Shown here: positions 24,096 through 32,427 of the stretch, in pieces | Layout: each line of letters starts with the position of its first letter | How positions within the stretch are numbered: the first letter of the stretch is position 1 | Source: Cupriavidus lacunae | Lineage (GTDB): Bacteria > Pseudomonadota > Gammaproteobacteria > Burkholderiales > Burkholderiaceae | Assembly (NCBI RefSeq): GCF_003353055.1 | Contig: NZ_QKWJ01000084.1 | Coordinates: 1 to 32,427, forward strand | DNA length: 32,427 bases | Direction: 5' to 3' | Program-made: the position numbers and the translations under genes | Notes under the pieces: model-generated | Database searches by the model: none | What the model was told of the DNA's origin: nothing | The model's input: the letters and a program-made list of their open reading frames with translations, nothing else

Positions 24096-25038
24096 CGCGG
24101 GGCTTGCGCGCGGCGGGCCCGGCCGCGCTGATGGCGCTGGCCACGTCCTGGATCTGCTGGCGCAACCAGCGCCGCAGCCGGTCGGCATCGGTGCGCGCGT
24201 GCCAGATCTGCATCATGTCGACCTGGGGCAGCGCAAATGGGACCGGCAGCAGCACCAGGTCCGGATCGCGCGCCACCGCTTCCTGCGCAACCGAGCGCAG
24301 GCAGGTCAGCAGCAGCTCCGAGCCGCGCACCAGGCGGCTCGGAGCAAGAAAGCTCGACAACCCCGCGACCACCATGCGCTTGTGCCCCTGCCGGGCCAGC
24401 GCCCGGTCGACCACGCCGTTGAGGTCGCCGGTCAGCGTGGTCAGCAGGTGCTCGCACACCAGGAAGGCGTCGAGATCCAGCCCGTTGGCGATGCGCGGAT
24501 TGGCGCGCGAGGCCAGCACCACAAAGTCCTCGCTGCATAGCCGCTGCTGGTGGAAGGTGTCAGGCAGGTTCTCGTAGAAACCCGCGATCGCCAGGTCGCA
24601 GGTGCCCTTCTCCAGTTCCTCGCGCGGCAGCTCGCCGCGCGTGTTGTGCGTAACCAGCACCACGCCCGGCGCCAGGCTGCGCAGCCGCGGCAGCAGTGCA
24701 GGCAGCAGCAACTGCTCCATGTAGTCGGTGGTATAGATGTGCAGGTGCTCGCTGCGCGCCAGGTAGTCGTGGCCGGCACAGGCGTCATAGAACGCGTCGA
24801 GGTCCCCGATCAGCCGCTGCACCTGCGGCGCCAGCGCATGCGCGCGCGGCGTCGGGGTCAGCCCGCGCGGCGCGCGCACAAACAGCGGATCGCCCAGCTC
24901 GTCACGCAGGCGGTTCAGCTTGTGGCTCAGCGCCGGCTGGCTCAGCGCCATGCGCGCGGCCGCGCGCGAGGCATTGCCCTCCTGGTACAGCACGTGAAAC
25001 ACGTACAGCAGGTTCAGGTCCTTGCTGCCGATATTCAT
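24082..25038 (-). CDS. LysR-family regulator (NodD/NahR-like N-terminus)
   Basis: 318 residues from ATG 25038. The start MNIGSKDLNLLYVFHVLYQE and the HTH ASRAAARMALSQPALSHKLN, RLRDELGDPLFVRAPRGLTP resemble the NahR/NodD/LinR branch ('D-L-N-L-L-x-x-F' and 'S-Q-P-A-x-S'). The effector part includes HLHIYTTDYMEQLLLPALLP, LRSLAPGVVLVTHN and DLAIAGFYENLPDTFHQQRL. It is divergent from a DJ-1/PfpI-family gene with a TCGAA-N11-TTCGA dyad between the two, and its 3' end overlaps the SDR gene. It therefore most likely controls the DJ-1 gene; regulation of the SDR is possible but not required by the layout. Confidence 0.85.
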   Translation of the reverse strand: MNIGSKDLNLLYVFHVLYQEGNASRAAARMALSQPALSHKLNRLRDELGDPLFVRAPRGLTPTPRAHALAPQVQRLIGDLDAFYDACAGHDYLARSEHLHIYTTDYMEQLLLPALLPRLRSLAPGVVLVTHNTRGELPREELEKGTCDLAIAGFYENLPDTFHQQRLCSEDFVVLASRANPRIANGLDLDAFLVCEHLLTTLTGDLNGVVDRALARQGHKRMVVAGLSSFLAPSRLVRGSELLLTCLRSVAQEAVARDPDLVLLPVPFALPQVDMMQIWHARTDADRLRRWLRQQIQDVASAISAAGPAARKPRVRRG

Positions 25039-25055
25039 TTTTTGGATAGCAGAGA

Positions 25056-25076
25056 TCGAATAATAGAAGTTTTCGA
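25056..25076. promoter_or_regulatory. LysR-box-like dyad TCGAA-N11-TTCGA
   Basis: A perfect 5-bp inverted repeat with an 11-base spacer, 18 bases before the LysR start and about 80 before the divergent DJ-1 gene. The sequence is strikingly AT-rich for the area, as expected for a promoter. Position and symmetry fit the T-N11-A LysR consensus. Confidence 0.55.
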
Positions 25077-25157
25077 ATCATAGTCCGCCGCCTAGCATGT
25101 TGCCAGTGCCGCGGCATTTCGCGCCCGGCTGCCTGCGAACCGACATGGAGCTGAACA

Positions 25158-25835
25158 ATGAACATCCTGATGGTGCTGACATCCCACGACCAACTGGGCA
25201 ATACCGGCCACAAGACCGGCTTCTGGCTGGAGGAATTCGCCGCGCCCTACTACGTTTTCAAGGACGCCGGCGCCGACATCACGCTGGCCTCGCCCAAGGG
25301 CGGCCAGCCGCCGATCGACCCCAAGAGCGACGATCCCGGCGCCCAGACCGACGCCACCCGGCGCTTCCAGGGTGACGAAGCCGCCAAGGCCGCGCTGGCC
25401 AGCACGCTGACGCTGGACCAGGTGAAGGCGGACGACTTCGATGCGATCTTCTATCCGGGCGGCCACGGCCCGCTGTGGGACCTTGCCGAAGACAAGCGCT
25501 CGGTCGCGCTGATCGAGCAATTCGACCGCGCCGGCAAGCCGGTGGGAGCGGTATGCCACGCACCGGCTGTATTCCGCTATGCCAAGGGCGCGGACGGCGA
25601 ACCGCTGGTCAAGGGCAAGGCAGTGACCGGCTTCACCAACAGCGAGGAAGAAGCGGTGCAGCTGACCAAGGTGGTGCCCTTCCTGGTGGAGGACATGCTC
25701 AAGGCCAACGGCGGGCGCTTCACGCGCGGCGAGGACTGGGCCAGCCATGTCGTGGTGGCGGGTCGGCTGGTGACGGGGCAGAATCCGGCGTCGTCGGAGG
25801 CGGCGGCGCAGGCGTTGTTGAAGATGTTGAAGTAA
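25158..25835 (+). CDS. DJ-1/PfpI-family protein, Hsp31-like (class I glutamine amidotransferase fold)
   Basis: 225 residues. The sequence follows the Hsp31/YDR533C pattern: MNILMVLTSHDQLGNTGHKT, GFWLEEFAAPYYVFKDAGAD (with the catalytic-site glutamate of the W-x-E-E motif), ITLASPKGGQPPIDPKS, IFYPGGHGPLWDLAEDKRSV, and nucleophile elbow GAVCHAPAVFRYA with C133-H134. GEDWASHVVVAGRLVTGQNP closes the fold. The family includes glyoxalase III and chaperone/deglycase-type enzymes that deal with reactive carbonyls, in the cytosol. The gene is divergent from the LysR regulator and converges with the TssM-like gene after 29 bases, with no terminator visible. Confidence 0.85.
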   Translation: MNILMVLTSHDQLGNTGHKTGFWLEEFAAPYYVFKDAGADITLASPKGGQPPIDPKSDDPGAQTDATRRFQGDEAAKAALASTLTLDQVKADDFDAIFYPGGHGPLWDLAEDKRSVALIEQFDRAGKPVGAVCHAPAVFRYAKGADGEPLVKGKAVTGFTNSEEEAVQLTKVVPFLVEDMLKANGGRFTRGEDWASHVVVAGRLVTGQNPASSEAAAQALLKMLK

Positions 25836-25864
25836 GGCATTCCAATCCTGCCGGCGTGCTGCCC

Positions 25865-28800
25865 CTACCTGCGCTGCGGCGGAGCGGCATGCGCCGGGGC
25901 CTGCGGCTCACGGGCAGCAAAAATCCGGCCAGGCAACACAAAGCCCCGCAGCGCCAGCATCTCTAACGGACCCTGGCCGATCTCGGTGCGCATCTGGTAG
26001 CGGATGGGATAGGTCATGTCCCCTGCAGCAGGCAGCTTCGCGGGGCGGGCCGCGAGGCTGTCCGGGTCCGCTGCGCCTTGGTCGGCCTTCAGGGCCATTG
26101 TGTCCGGGGTGGCCTGCCAGGTCAGGAGGTAGGTCGAACTGCTCAGGGGCTCGATATGCGCGCGCTCCAGCATTCGCACGAATCCCCAGCGACCACTGAA
26201 CTCATAGCTCTTGTTGACCCCGGCCGTTTCAGTCTGCCACTGCAGACGAGTCCCCAAGTCTTGCGGGGAATTGCCCGGCCAGGTCATCGCCTGCCAGGTC
26301 TCGCGCTGGTTGTAGTAGTGCAGCTTCTGCCCGTCGACCGTCAGCAGCGTATCGGTCAGGCCCGGCGTCGGGACTGGCTGGAACTCGAAGCGGTATTCAG
26401 GCTGGCCTTGCGCCAGCAGGTGCGCCGCGATGCGCTGCAGGGTGTTGACCGCCTTGAGGAAGGCGGGATCAAAGGCCAGCGCCTGGCCACCGGTGGCCGC
26501 TGGCACCCATTGGTCGCCCTGCAATTCCAGGACCCCGGCCAGTTGTGTGCCAAGGAAGGCGCCGATCAGCCCGCTCTGCGGGCGCAGGAAGCGCGCCAGC
26601 TCGGGTAGCGAGGCATCGTCGGTGCTATCCGCGAACGGGCAGCGTCCCGCGAACGCGCGGCCCCACGTCATCACGATGCTCTGCCGCCACGCGTCGTTCA
26701 AGCTGGCCTGCGCGGGCTGCAGCACAGTCTGCGTCGCCTGAGCGATCGAGCGCACGAACAGCGTCTCGCCCATGCCAGCCCACTGGCTGCCAAGGCTGGC
26801 GGCCATCAACTGCGCGTAGGCTTGCGTGTCGGCCAGCTCCGAGCCCTTTCCCTGGAACAACGCCTGTGCCATCTGGCGAGCCTGCGCGTCGGCATCGGCG
26901 CTGTTGCTGACCTGCTGCAAGCGCAGGCGCAGCGCCGTGGCCCGGTCCAGGAAGCGTTGCAGACTCAGGTCTGTGTTGCCGCCGGGATTGGTGGATTGGC
27001 TCTGCCCCATCAAGCGCAGTACCGGTCCGAAGGCAGCGCCAAGTGGCCCCGGCGCATCCGGCCTGATCATGCCGGGTTCCGCCGACTTCCCAAGCAGGTT
27101 CTGTGCCTTCTCGACCAAGGTATCGGAAAGCGTCGCCTTGCGAGCCCCGGCGCCGCCCTGGTATTCCAGCGCCTTCATCAGCGCAATCACCGGCGACTGG
27201 CGCGCATCCGCCATCAGCTTGAGCTGATCGATGGCGGTCGGCAGCGTCGACGCAGGCTCCCATTGCAGGCTGTTCATGAAAGCCTGCCAGCGGTCCGCGT
27301 AGTCGGCAAAGTACTGTTCGGTCAGAGCCGCCTGCAAGGCCTCAGCGGTGCGACGTGTTGTCAGTTGCGCCGATGCGTCGTCATCGGTCAGCACCCAGTC
27401 GCTGGCAATTTCACTGCGCCTGGCAGCTGCCTCGATGGCGGGGGCGACATATCCCTCGTAAGCCTGGCGGGTGAACACAGCGGGCACGATGGCGGCGCTG
27501 CGCAGCAGTCCTCGTGGGTCGGTACCTGCGGCCAGCGATGCCAGGCTTTGATCGGGATATTTGCTACCGCCCTGCTCTCCGAACGCGGTGAGGATGCCCT
27601 GGTAGATGGTCTCCTCGGCGTTGCGTTGCCCGACTACCGCCAGCAGAGTCTGGCGCGCGCCGGCCACCAGTTCAGGTCGCGGTTCGATATGCCAGCCCGG
27701 GTTGGCCTTCAGGTGATTGGCATAGAACCTCAGCAAGCGTTCGGCCAGGTCCTGCCGCTCGCCAGGTGTGATCCGCGCGTCCGTGGACCATTGCTGTGCC
27801 AGTTGCGGGGCCAGGAAGGCCGCATCGGCGCGCTCAGGATTGGCGAGCATCAGGTAGGTCTTGAGTTCCTGGTGGCCGCCCAGCGCCCAGCGGCTGGTCT
27901 GCTCGTCCAGCGAATCGGTCCGCATCTGCGCGAGGTCCGTCAGCGACGCCTCCAGCGCTTCCCGGACCGGCGCGACCAGCAACTGGCGACTGGCCTGTGC
28001 GTATGGCTTCCACAGGGCGGCCAGAACCTCCGGATCGCGATTCAACCCGAAGCGGGTCAGCAACGGCGCGTGATGCTGCGTACGGTATTCAAATCGCTCG
28101 ATCTGGTGCTGCAGCGCGAGCAGCGCCCTGAGGCGCGCGGCAGGATTGGAGGCCGTCCGCATGTCCTGAATCGTTTGCCGCGCAGCGTGCAGGTCTTGTG
28201 TATTGCGCAGGCCGGAAGCCAGCATGCCAGCGCCCCAAAGAGCGACCGATACCAGCGCAAGCACAGTGAGGATCGCAAGCGGATGCATCCCGATCCGGCG
28301 TGCGCGATAGCTTGCGGCACGCTCGCCAATCTCTCGCCAGGTCGCGAGTAACGTAGCCGGTAACATGCCAGACGCCTGGGACGCGTGGATTGCGCCGGCC
28401 AGGCTGGCCACTTCAGCCGAAGCATCCTCTGCGGGCACAGGTACCGGCATCGAAGGCGTGGCGAATACCGGAGCGAACATGACGCCGGCAAGCGGCGCAC
28501 GCCGCCAGGCCGATGCATGCCACGGCGCCCACCGACTCACGATGCCAGCCCGTTGCTCGCCGATGTAAGCTGAGATTCTTGCGATGAAGGGTGAATTTCT
28601 GGGCTCACTACACCATTGCACGCCAAGAACAGCGGTGCGAGCCTCCAGCGATACCAACAGGTCATGCACGGTGTTGGCCACGTCGTCACGTGTGCGATGG
28701 CTGGCCTCATCCAGGAATGCGCCGATGGCCGTGAATTCCCCCGGGTGTGCGCCCTGCATCTTCACGGGGTGGACGAACATCACCGGCGCGGCCCAGCCCA

Positions 28801-28993
28801 GTTCCCCCTGGATCACCGCCAGGGCACGCAGCCCCTGTGTGTCCTGTGCATCCACAAGGCTCCCAGATACCAGTTGCACCATGGCATCGACCGGACAACG
28901 GTGGCGCAGCTTCCGTAGTTGCCGGAGCCATATGGCAGACTCGATGCCGGTGGGAGAGGCATGGAGGAGAATGGCTTCCTCCGAGCGGCACAC
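25865..28993 (-). CDS. TssM/IcmF-like type VI secretion protein, short form without Walker A
   Basis: At least 1042 residues from GTG 28993. Sequence upstream of the GTG in the same frame (ASIDEVAPGLKQAG) also looks coded, while an ATGATG overlapping the peptidase stop lies one base out of frame, so the true start is unresolved. Residues 1-235 resemble the end of the TssM cytosolic domain but have no P-loop. One membrane helix follows at about 238-260 (LAILTVLALVSVALWGAGML). The remaining 780 residues form the helical periplasmic IcmF-related part and the beta-rich C-terminal domain (FEFQPVPTPGLTDTLLTVDG, HYYNQRETWQAMTWPGNSPQ, GRWGFVRMLERAHIEP). Complete TssM has two further N-terminal helices and a nucleotide-binding domain. 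No other core tss gene is visible, so it is probably an accessory linked to the neighbouring VgrG. Confidence 0.75.
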   Translation of the reverse strand: MCRSEEAILLHASPTGIESAIWLRQLRKLRHRCPVDAMVQLVSGSLVDAQDTQGLRALAVIQGELGWAAPVMFVHPVKMQGAHPGEFTAIGAFLDEASHRTRDDVANTVHDLLVSLEARTAVLGVQWCSEPRNSPFIARISAYIGEQRAGIVSRWAPWHASAWRRAPLAGVMFAPVFATPSMPVPVPAEDASAEVASLAGAIHASQASGMLPATLLATWREIGERAASYRARRIGMHPLAILTVLALVSVALWGAGMLASGLRNTQDLHAARQTIQDMRTASNPAARLRALLALQHQIERFEYRTQHHAPLLTRFGLNRDPEVLAALWKPYAQASRQLLVAPVREALEASLTDLAQMRTDSLDEQTSRWALGGHQELKTYLMLANPERADAAFLAPQLAQQWSTDARITPGERQDLAERLLRFYANHLKANPGWHIEPRPELVAGARQTLLAVVGQRNAEETIYQGILTAFGEQGGSKYPDQSLASLAAGTDPRGLLRSAAIVPAVFTRQAYEGYVAPAIEAAARRSEIASDWVLTDDDASAQLTTRRTAEALQAALTEQYFADYADRWQAFMNSLQWEPASTLPTAIDQLKLMADARQSPVIALMKALEYQGGAGARKATLSDTLVEKAQNLLGKSAEPGMIRPDAPGPLGAAFGPVLRLMGQSQSTNPGGNTDLSLQRFLDRATALRLRLQQVSNSADADAQARQMAQALFQGKGSELADTQAYAQLMAASLGSQWAGMGETLFVRSIAQATQTVLQPAQASLNDAWRQSIVMTWGRAFAGRCPFADSTDDASLPELARFLRPQSGLIGAFLGTQLAGVLELQGDQWVPAATGGQALAFDPAFLKAVNTLQRIAAHLLAQGQPEYRFEFQPVPTPGLTDTLLTVDGQKLHYYNQRETWQAMTWPGNSPQDLGTRLQWQTETAGVNKSYEFSGRWGFVRMLERAHIEPLSSSTYLLTWQATPDTMALKADQGAADPDSLAARPAKLPAAGDMTYPIRYQMRTEIGQGPLEMLALRGFVLPGRIFAAREPQAPAHAAPPQRR

Positions 28994-29036
28994 GCCAGCT
29001 TGCTTCAGACCGGGGGCGACTTCGTCAATCGATGCA

Positions 29037-30148
29037 TCATCGCTTCTGGATTGCCGGCTGGCTGATGTCGATATAGCCCTGTTTGCCCGTCTCGAAGGTC
29101 ACCGCCACCCAGGTCTGTTGGGCAGCTGGCGGCAGTGTTGGGTGGACATTCAGGATCCGGCCGAAGCGGAGCAGCTCGTAGCCATCGCTTGGGCATTGTG
29201 GATAGAGCGCGGTAGCACGCTCATACATCTTGTACTCGTATCGGCGTAGGCATCCCGTACAGGCGCGGGAGTCAGGGGCGTGAGGGTTCCGTCCTTTTCA
29301 ACCCAGGAGCGCGTGTAACGTTGCCCCTTGTGGAAATAGGCTTCAACGTACAGCTTGCTGCCGGTATCCAGCGTGCCCGACTGTAGTGATGGGAAATAGG
29401 CTGCTGCTGCGCCGATCGCAAGGGGTGGTGTGCTGACGAATGTCTGGCCACCCGGGATCACAAAGTAACTATGACCCCAGTAATCCTTTGACGCTGGCGT
29501 AGTAGGATTCTTGACTCCGAGTTGCACGGCATGGCCTGACTGATCAAACCATGCCTTGAAATCGCCCTCGGTCATGAAGATCTCGAAATGCAGGTGCCGA
29601 TGAGCGTGGCGCACACCTGCGTAGCCCAATATGTCCTTGCGATAGACCTTAAGATTCTTGGGCACTTGCACGCCGTCGTTCGAACAGGACAACCATTTCG
29701 GGAGGACGGTGGACGTTCCTGTCTCGGGTGGATTGCTCGGCAATGGCCCGAGTGCATTTCGAATGCCGTCAAGATCCCTTAGCTGCATGTACAGCGAATA
29801 GAAGGTGATGGTCCGGCCTTCTCCCGTCTCAGTGGTGTGCCTGAGCAGCACAAAGCCGGTGTTCGAGTTCAGGCTATCGCTGCCATCGGTATTCTTTTTC
29901 CCGTCACCAATGGGCCTCTGACTGACCCGATAGGCAACGACCTCCCCGTCAGCAATCGCGCGCACGGGCTCGTCTTGAAATGCCGGTGCGAGATGCACAC
30001 CACAATGCCAGCGGCGGTCAATTGCAATCGGGTAGACGCCATGATGGCCAAGTTCGTACTGGTCGACGAAATCCATCATCGGATCGGTCTTGGCCAGATC
30101 CTTGGATGTCAAACCTTCGGCCGGCAGGAAGGGAGGGCTGATGATCAT
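29037..30148 (-). CDS. M23-family peptidase, VgrG-associated effector candidate, apparent frameshift near C-terminus
   Basis: Starts at ATG 30148, three bases after the vgrG stop. No signal peptide. Zinc-peptidase motifs: RRWHCGVHLAPA (H48, H52) and VRHAHRHLHFEI (H185, H187). The first motif is H-x-x-x-H where most M23/LytM enzymes have H-x-x-x-D. VRAIADGEVVAYRV is the usual beta-hairpin that follows. At about 29240, after PVRDAYADT, the frame becomes unlike protein, while the next frame continues as EYKMYERATALYPQ, SDGYELLRFGRILNVHP, QQTWVAVTFETGKQGYIDIS and stops at 29037; a one-base loss explains this. The catalytic domain itself is intact. M23 enzymes cut peptidoglycan cross-links, and its place behind vgrG suggests a type VI cargo. 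No immunity gene with a signal peptide is next to it. Confidence 0.75.
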
Positions 30149-30151
30149 GAT

Positions 30152-32361
30152 TCAGTGCGACGATGGATACTGGTCGCTGCCCTGAAGGCGGCTGTCCGGC
30201 AGGTTCGGCAACGCATAGCTTTGCCCGTCCGGGCCTTCGAATGTGAATGACGCGGCTTTCACCTTGAAGGCTCCGGCGCAATGGAATGTGGCACTGTGCT
30301 TGTCGAAAATCAGGTGGACCCCGCTGCTGCCTATCACGACCTTCTTGGCGGCGTTGATGACTACCTCTTCGCTTGCGCTCGCGATATGTACCTGCTTGTT
30401 GGCAAACAAATCCAGCGCCCCGCTCTGCGCCTGGATTTCCACCTTGCCTTTCGCCGCGAACAGCTTGATGCCCAGCCTTGAGGCGAACAGCGACAGCGCG
30501 TCGCCGGCGGCGATGGCGATCTTCGCCAGCGCACTGACATGGAAGCCGGCCTTCGTGGCGACATTGACGTCCCGTCCCGCAGTAACCGATACGCGGTCCG
30601 GGGTGGCAAGGGCAATGCCATGGGGTGCGGTGAGCATCATGACGGCCTGCTTCAGCTCATTCACGCTGTTGCGCAGCCACGCGTTCTCGGCCTTCAGGTC
30701 AGCGATTTCGGCCTTGGACTGGCTGGCCGCGTTCGCCAGCGCCTGCGCCTGGGAGAGGACCGCGCGCATCTCTTGCATGGCCACAGTCATGTCGAGTTGC
30801 TGTCCGTTGGCTCGCTGTTGCGTCCATGCGGTGAGCAGCAAGCCTCGGCCCGCCCGCACGGCGCCCTGCGCATCGGTGCGCAGTTCGAAGCCTTCGCCGC
30901 GCTTTTTGTACTTGTCGTTGACCATATGGCCCAGGGTCAGCTGGCTCTTGCCCGAATGTTCGGTGGACAGCTTGACGTGCTCCTGGCCCTCCCAGTCATC
31001 CAGCTCGACCTCGTTGTCGCTCTGCGTGCGAATCACGTTGCGCGACAGCCAGCGGTCCTGATTCGTGATCAGGTCCCTGTGCTGACTGTTGTGCTGCACA
31101 TGAGCGATGTACGGCTTGTTCGGATTGCCATCCCGGAAAGCGACGTCCACATAGGTGCCGTCGATCAGCGGGAAGTGGAAGCCCGTCTGCAATGCCCCGG
31201 CGAACGGCTTGGCGAGCGCTAGCGGCACGCTCTCGCCGCCATTCGGCCATTCATCGAAGTCCAGGTCGAAGCGGACGACGTAACGGCCCTCTTGCGTCAG
31301 GTACTTGTACTGGCCCGGCGACGTGATGCGCGCGCTCAGGGTGCCGGCCATTTGTCTTCTTCCAGCGGCAGCCGGTAGCGCCGGTCGGAGGGTATTGCCT
31401 TGTAGCTATTGCGATAGGCCTGATCACGCCCGCCGCTGTGGCTGACCTCGATGACGACCTGACCGTTAGGGGCTTCCGGAAGGGCTTCGTCCATGCGCAG
31501 GATGCGCGCGGGGCGCAGCGCCAGGACGTTGCTCTCGCCCTCAAAGAGACATTGGCTGGCAAGCACCGCCTCATGGCGCAACTGCGCCTCCCATTTCGCG
31601 CCGGCCTCGTCCAGATGGTGGGTGCCGAAGACATAGGGCTGGCCATAGGTCGTGCTGTCCTCGCGGGCAACGTTGGCCTCCTGTTTAAGTCGCTCCCACG
31701 CCAGATCCGGGTTGTAGTCCGCGACGCAGAATGATTGCGGCACGGTTTTCGCATGAACGCGGATGTCGAATACGGCTTCGACGCCGGCCTCCAGCCCGGC
31801 CGTCTCTCGATATGGCACGCGCAGTTCAGGCTGGTAGATGTAGTGATCGAAGTCGTCGCCGAATACGATCATCTCGCCGAACTTGCCGGGGATGAAATAG
31901 CAGTACAAGCCCTCCTGCCGCATCAGCAGCCGGACATAGTCCCAGTCTGTCATCTGATACTGGAGGCGTAGCTTGTGCTCCAGGTACCGCCGGCGCGTCC
32001 TGAAGACGAACTGATGGCCCTCGAGGCCATGCCGACGCAGGATCGCCTCAATGATCTGCGGAGCGGTCTTGTGCTGGTAGATCCGGCTTGCCTGGGTGAG
32101 CTCGAGCCGTGCCACGAGCGGCCTGAGCACGATTTCGTAGGCAATGAAATCACGGCTGCGCCGGATACGCGAAAACTCTGAAATCCAGCCAGCGAATTGG
32201 CGCGGCGCACTGCCGTCGCCCGCATCAATCACAAAGGTGCCGTTCCTGTTGAGGTACTCGGCGCGGTCCAGTGCCAGCGGGTGGGTCAGTTGGATGGTGA
32301 CGCGATAGATACTATGAAGGGCCGCGAAGGTAAGCCCCTGGAGTAAAACGAAGATTCGCAG
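30152..32361 (-). CDS. VgrG (TssI) spike protein with DUF2345 extension, apparent frameshift; 5' end uncertain
   Basis: Two overlapping frames together make one VgrG. The upstream frame gives the gp27-like base: IYRVTIQLTHPLALDRAEYL, RRHGLEGHQFVFRTRRRYLE, the diagnostic YQMTDWDYVRLLMRQEGLYC, and RRYRLPLEEDKWPAP followed by TGA at 31336-31338. The downstream frame (from 31351) continues with AGTLSARITSPGQYKYLTQE, GRYVVRFDLDFDEWPNGGES, NPNKPYIAHVQHNSQHRDLI (OB-fold/gp5 part), a coiled-coil-like stretch (ASQSKAEIADLKAENAWLRN), and DUF2345 repeats (KVEIQAQSGALDLFANKQVH). A one-base loss at about 31345 splits them. Homology reaches back to about 32350 (IFVLLQGLTFAALHS) with no ATG in frame; the frame stays open to the window edge, so the start is unknown. 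VgrG forms the tip of the T6SS needle; C-terminal extensions load effectors. Confidence 0.85.
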
Positions 32362-32387
32362 TCTCGTTTCTCGAAAGGAGCACGCAA

Positions 32388-32427
32388 ATGAACATGCCTG
32401 ACACAGCCCTTCAGGGGCAGAATACGA
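32388..32427 (+). CDS. Start of a forward gene, cut by the window edge
   Basis: ATG 32388 follows a near-perfect Shine-Dalgarno (AAAGGAG, 32374-32380) at a good distance and encodes MNMPDTALQGQNT before the window ends. It would be divergent from vgrG. Too little is visible for any functional call; the open minus-strand frame over the same bases is the competing reading. Confidence 0.45.
   Translation, partial: MNMPDTALQGQNT

Noticed and set aside
26822..28351. Plus-strand open frame of 509 codons
   Set aside because: Antisense of the TssM-like gene, which has clear family similarity.
31336..31351. Programmed -1 frameshift in vgrG
   Set aside because: No X-XXY-YYZ slippery heptamer at the overlap and no obvious downstream structure; a simple indel is more likely.
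1..32427. CRISPR arrays, rRNA, tRNA or phage structural genes
   Set aside because: No regularly spaced direct repeats, no cloverleaf and no phage head or tail genes other than the T6SS VgrG were seen.

Overview
The window looks like a stretch of a high-GC betaproteobacterial replicon of the Cupriavidus/Ralstonia type (Burkholderiaceae). This is inferred from gene content and style: a Bug/TctC-type solute receptor, several LysR regulators, a LysP-type permease, a ClsC-like phospholipase-D protein, IS110 and IS630 elements, and an orphan VgrG cluster. No taxonomic marker gene is present, so the assignment is an inference.

Region 1 (1-8.2 kb) is a graveyard. It holds fragments of a glutathione S-transferase, a RidA protein, a frameshifted MscS channel cut off by an IS110 element, the tail of a Rieske oxygenase on the other side of that IS, a truncated secreted protein, an aldehyde dehydrogenase with a missing N-terminus and an in-frame stop, and an MFS aromatic-acid transporter truncated after about 210 residues. 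A complete IS630 element with clear ends and a TA duplication sits between a ribbon-helix-helix-like gene and the secreted-protein gene that once followed it. Most of the space between these is non-coding debris.

Region 2 (8.4-10.5 kb) has a small four-helix membrane protein and a divergent DedA-rhodanese fusion. The sequence is visibly less GC-rich than what follows.

Region 3 (10.4-25.9 kb) is ordinary, intact chromosome with dense genes. It contains an ArsR regulator with a duplicated operator-like repeat, a 160-bp inverted-repeat element, a DUF6630-like protein, a LysR regulator behind a zinc alcohol dehydrogenase, a ClsC-like phospholipase D, a lysine permease, small conserved proteins, and a likely catabolic operon. 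That operon (HMG-CoA-lyase-like, class III CoA-transferase, Bug receptor) runs divergently from a LysR gene, with two ATTCC-N5-GGAA-type sites between them. An SDR enzyme, another LysR regulator and a divergent DJ-1/PfpI protein close the block.

Region 4 (25.9-32.4 kb) is an orphan type VI secretion module on the minus strand: vgrG, then an M23 peptidase, then a shortened TssM/IcmF-like protein without the N-terminal nucleotide-binding part. The genes abut or overlap and so look co-expressed. All three junctions or genes show an apparent shift of the same sign, which suggests decay or base-calling loss. At the very end a forward gene begins behind a strong ribosome binding site.
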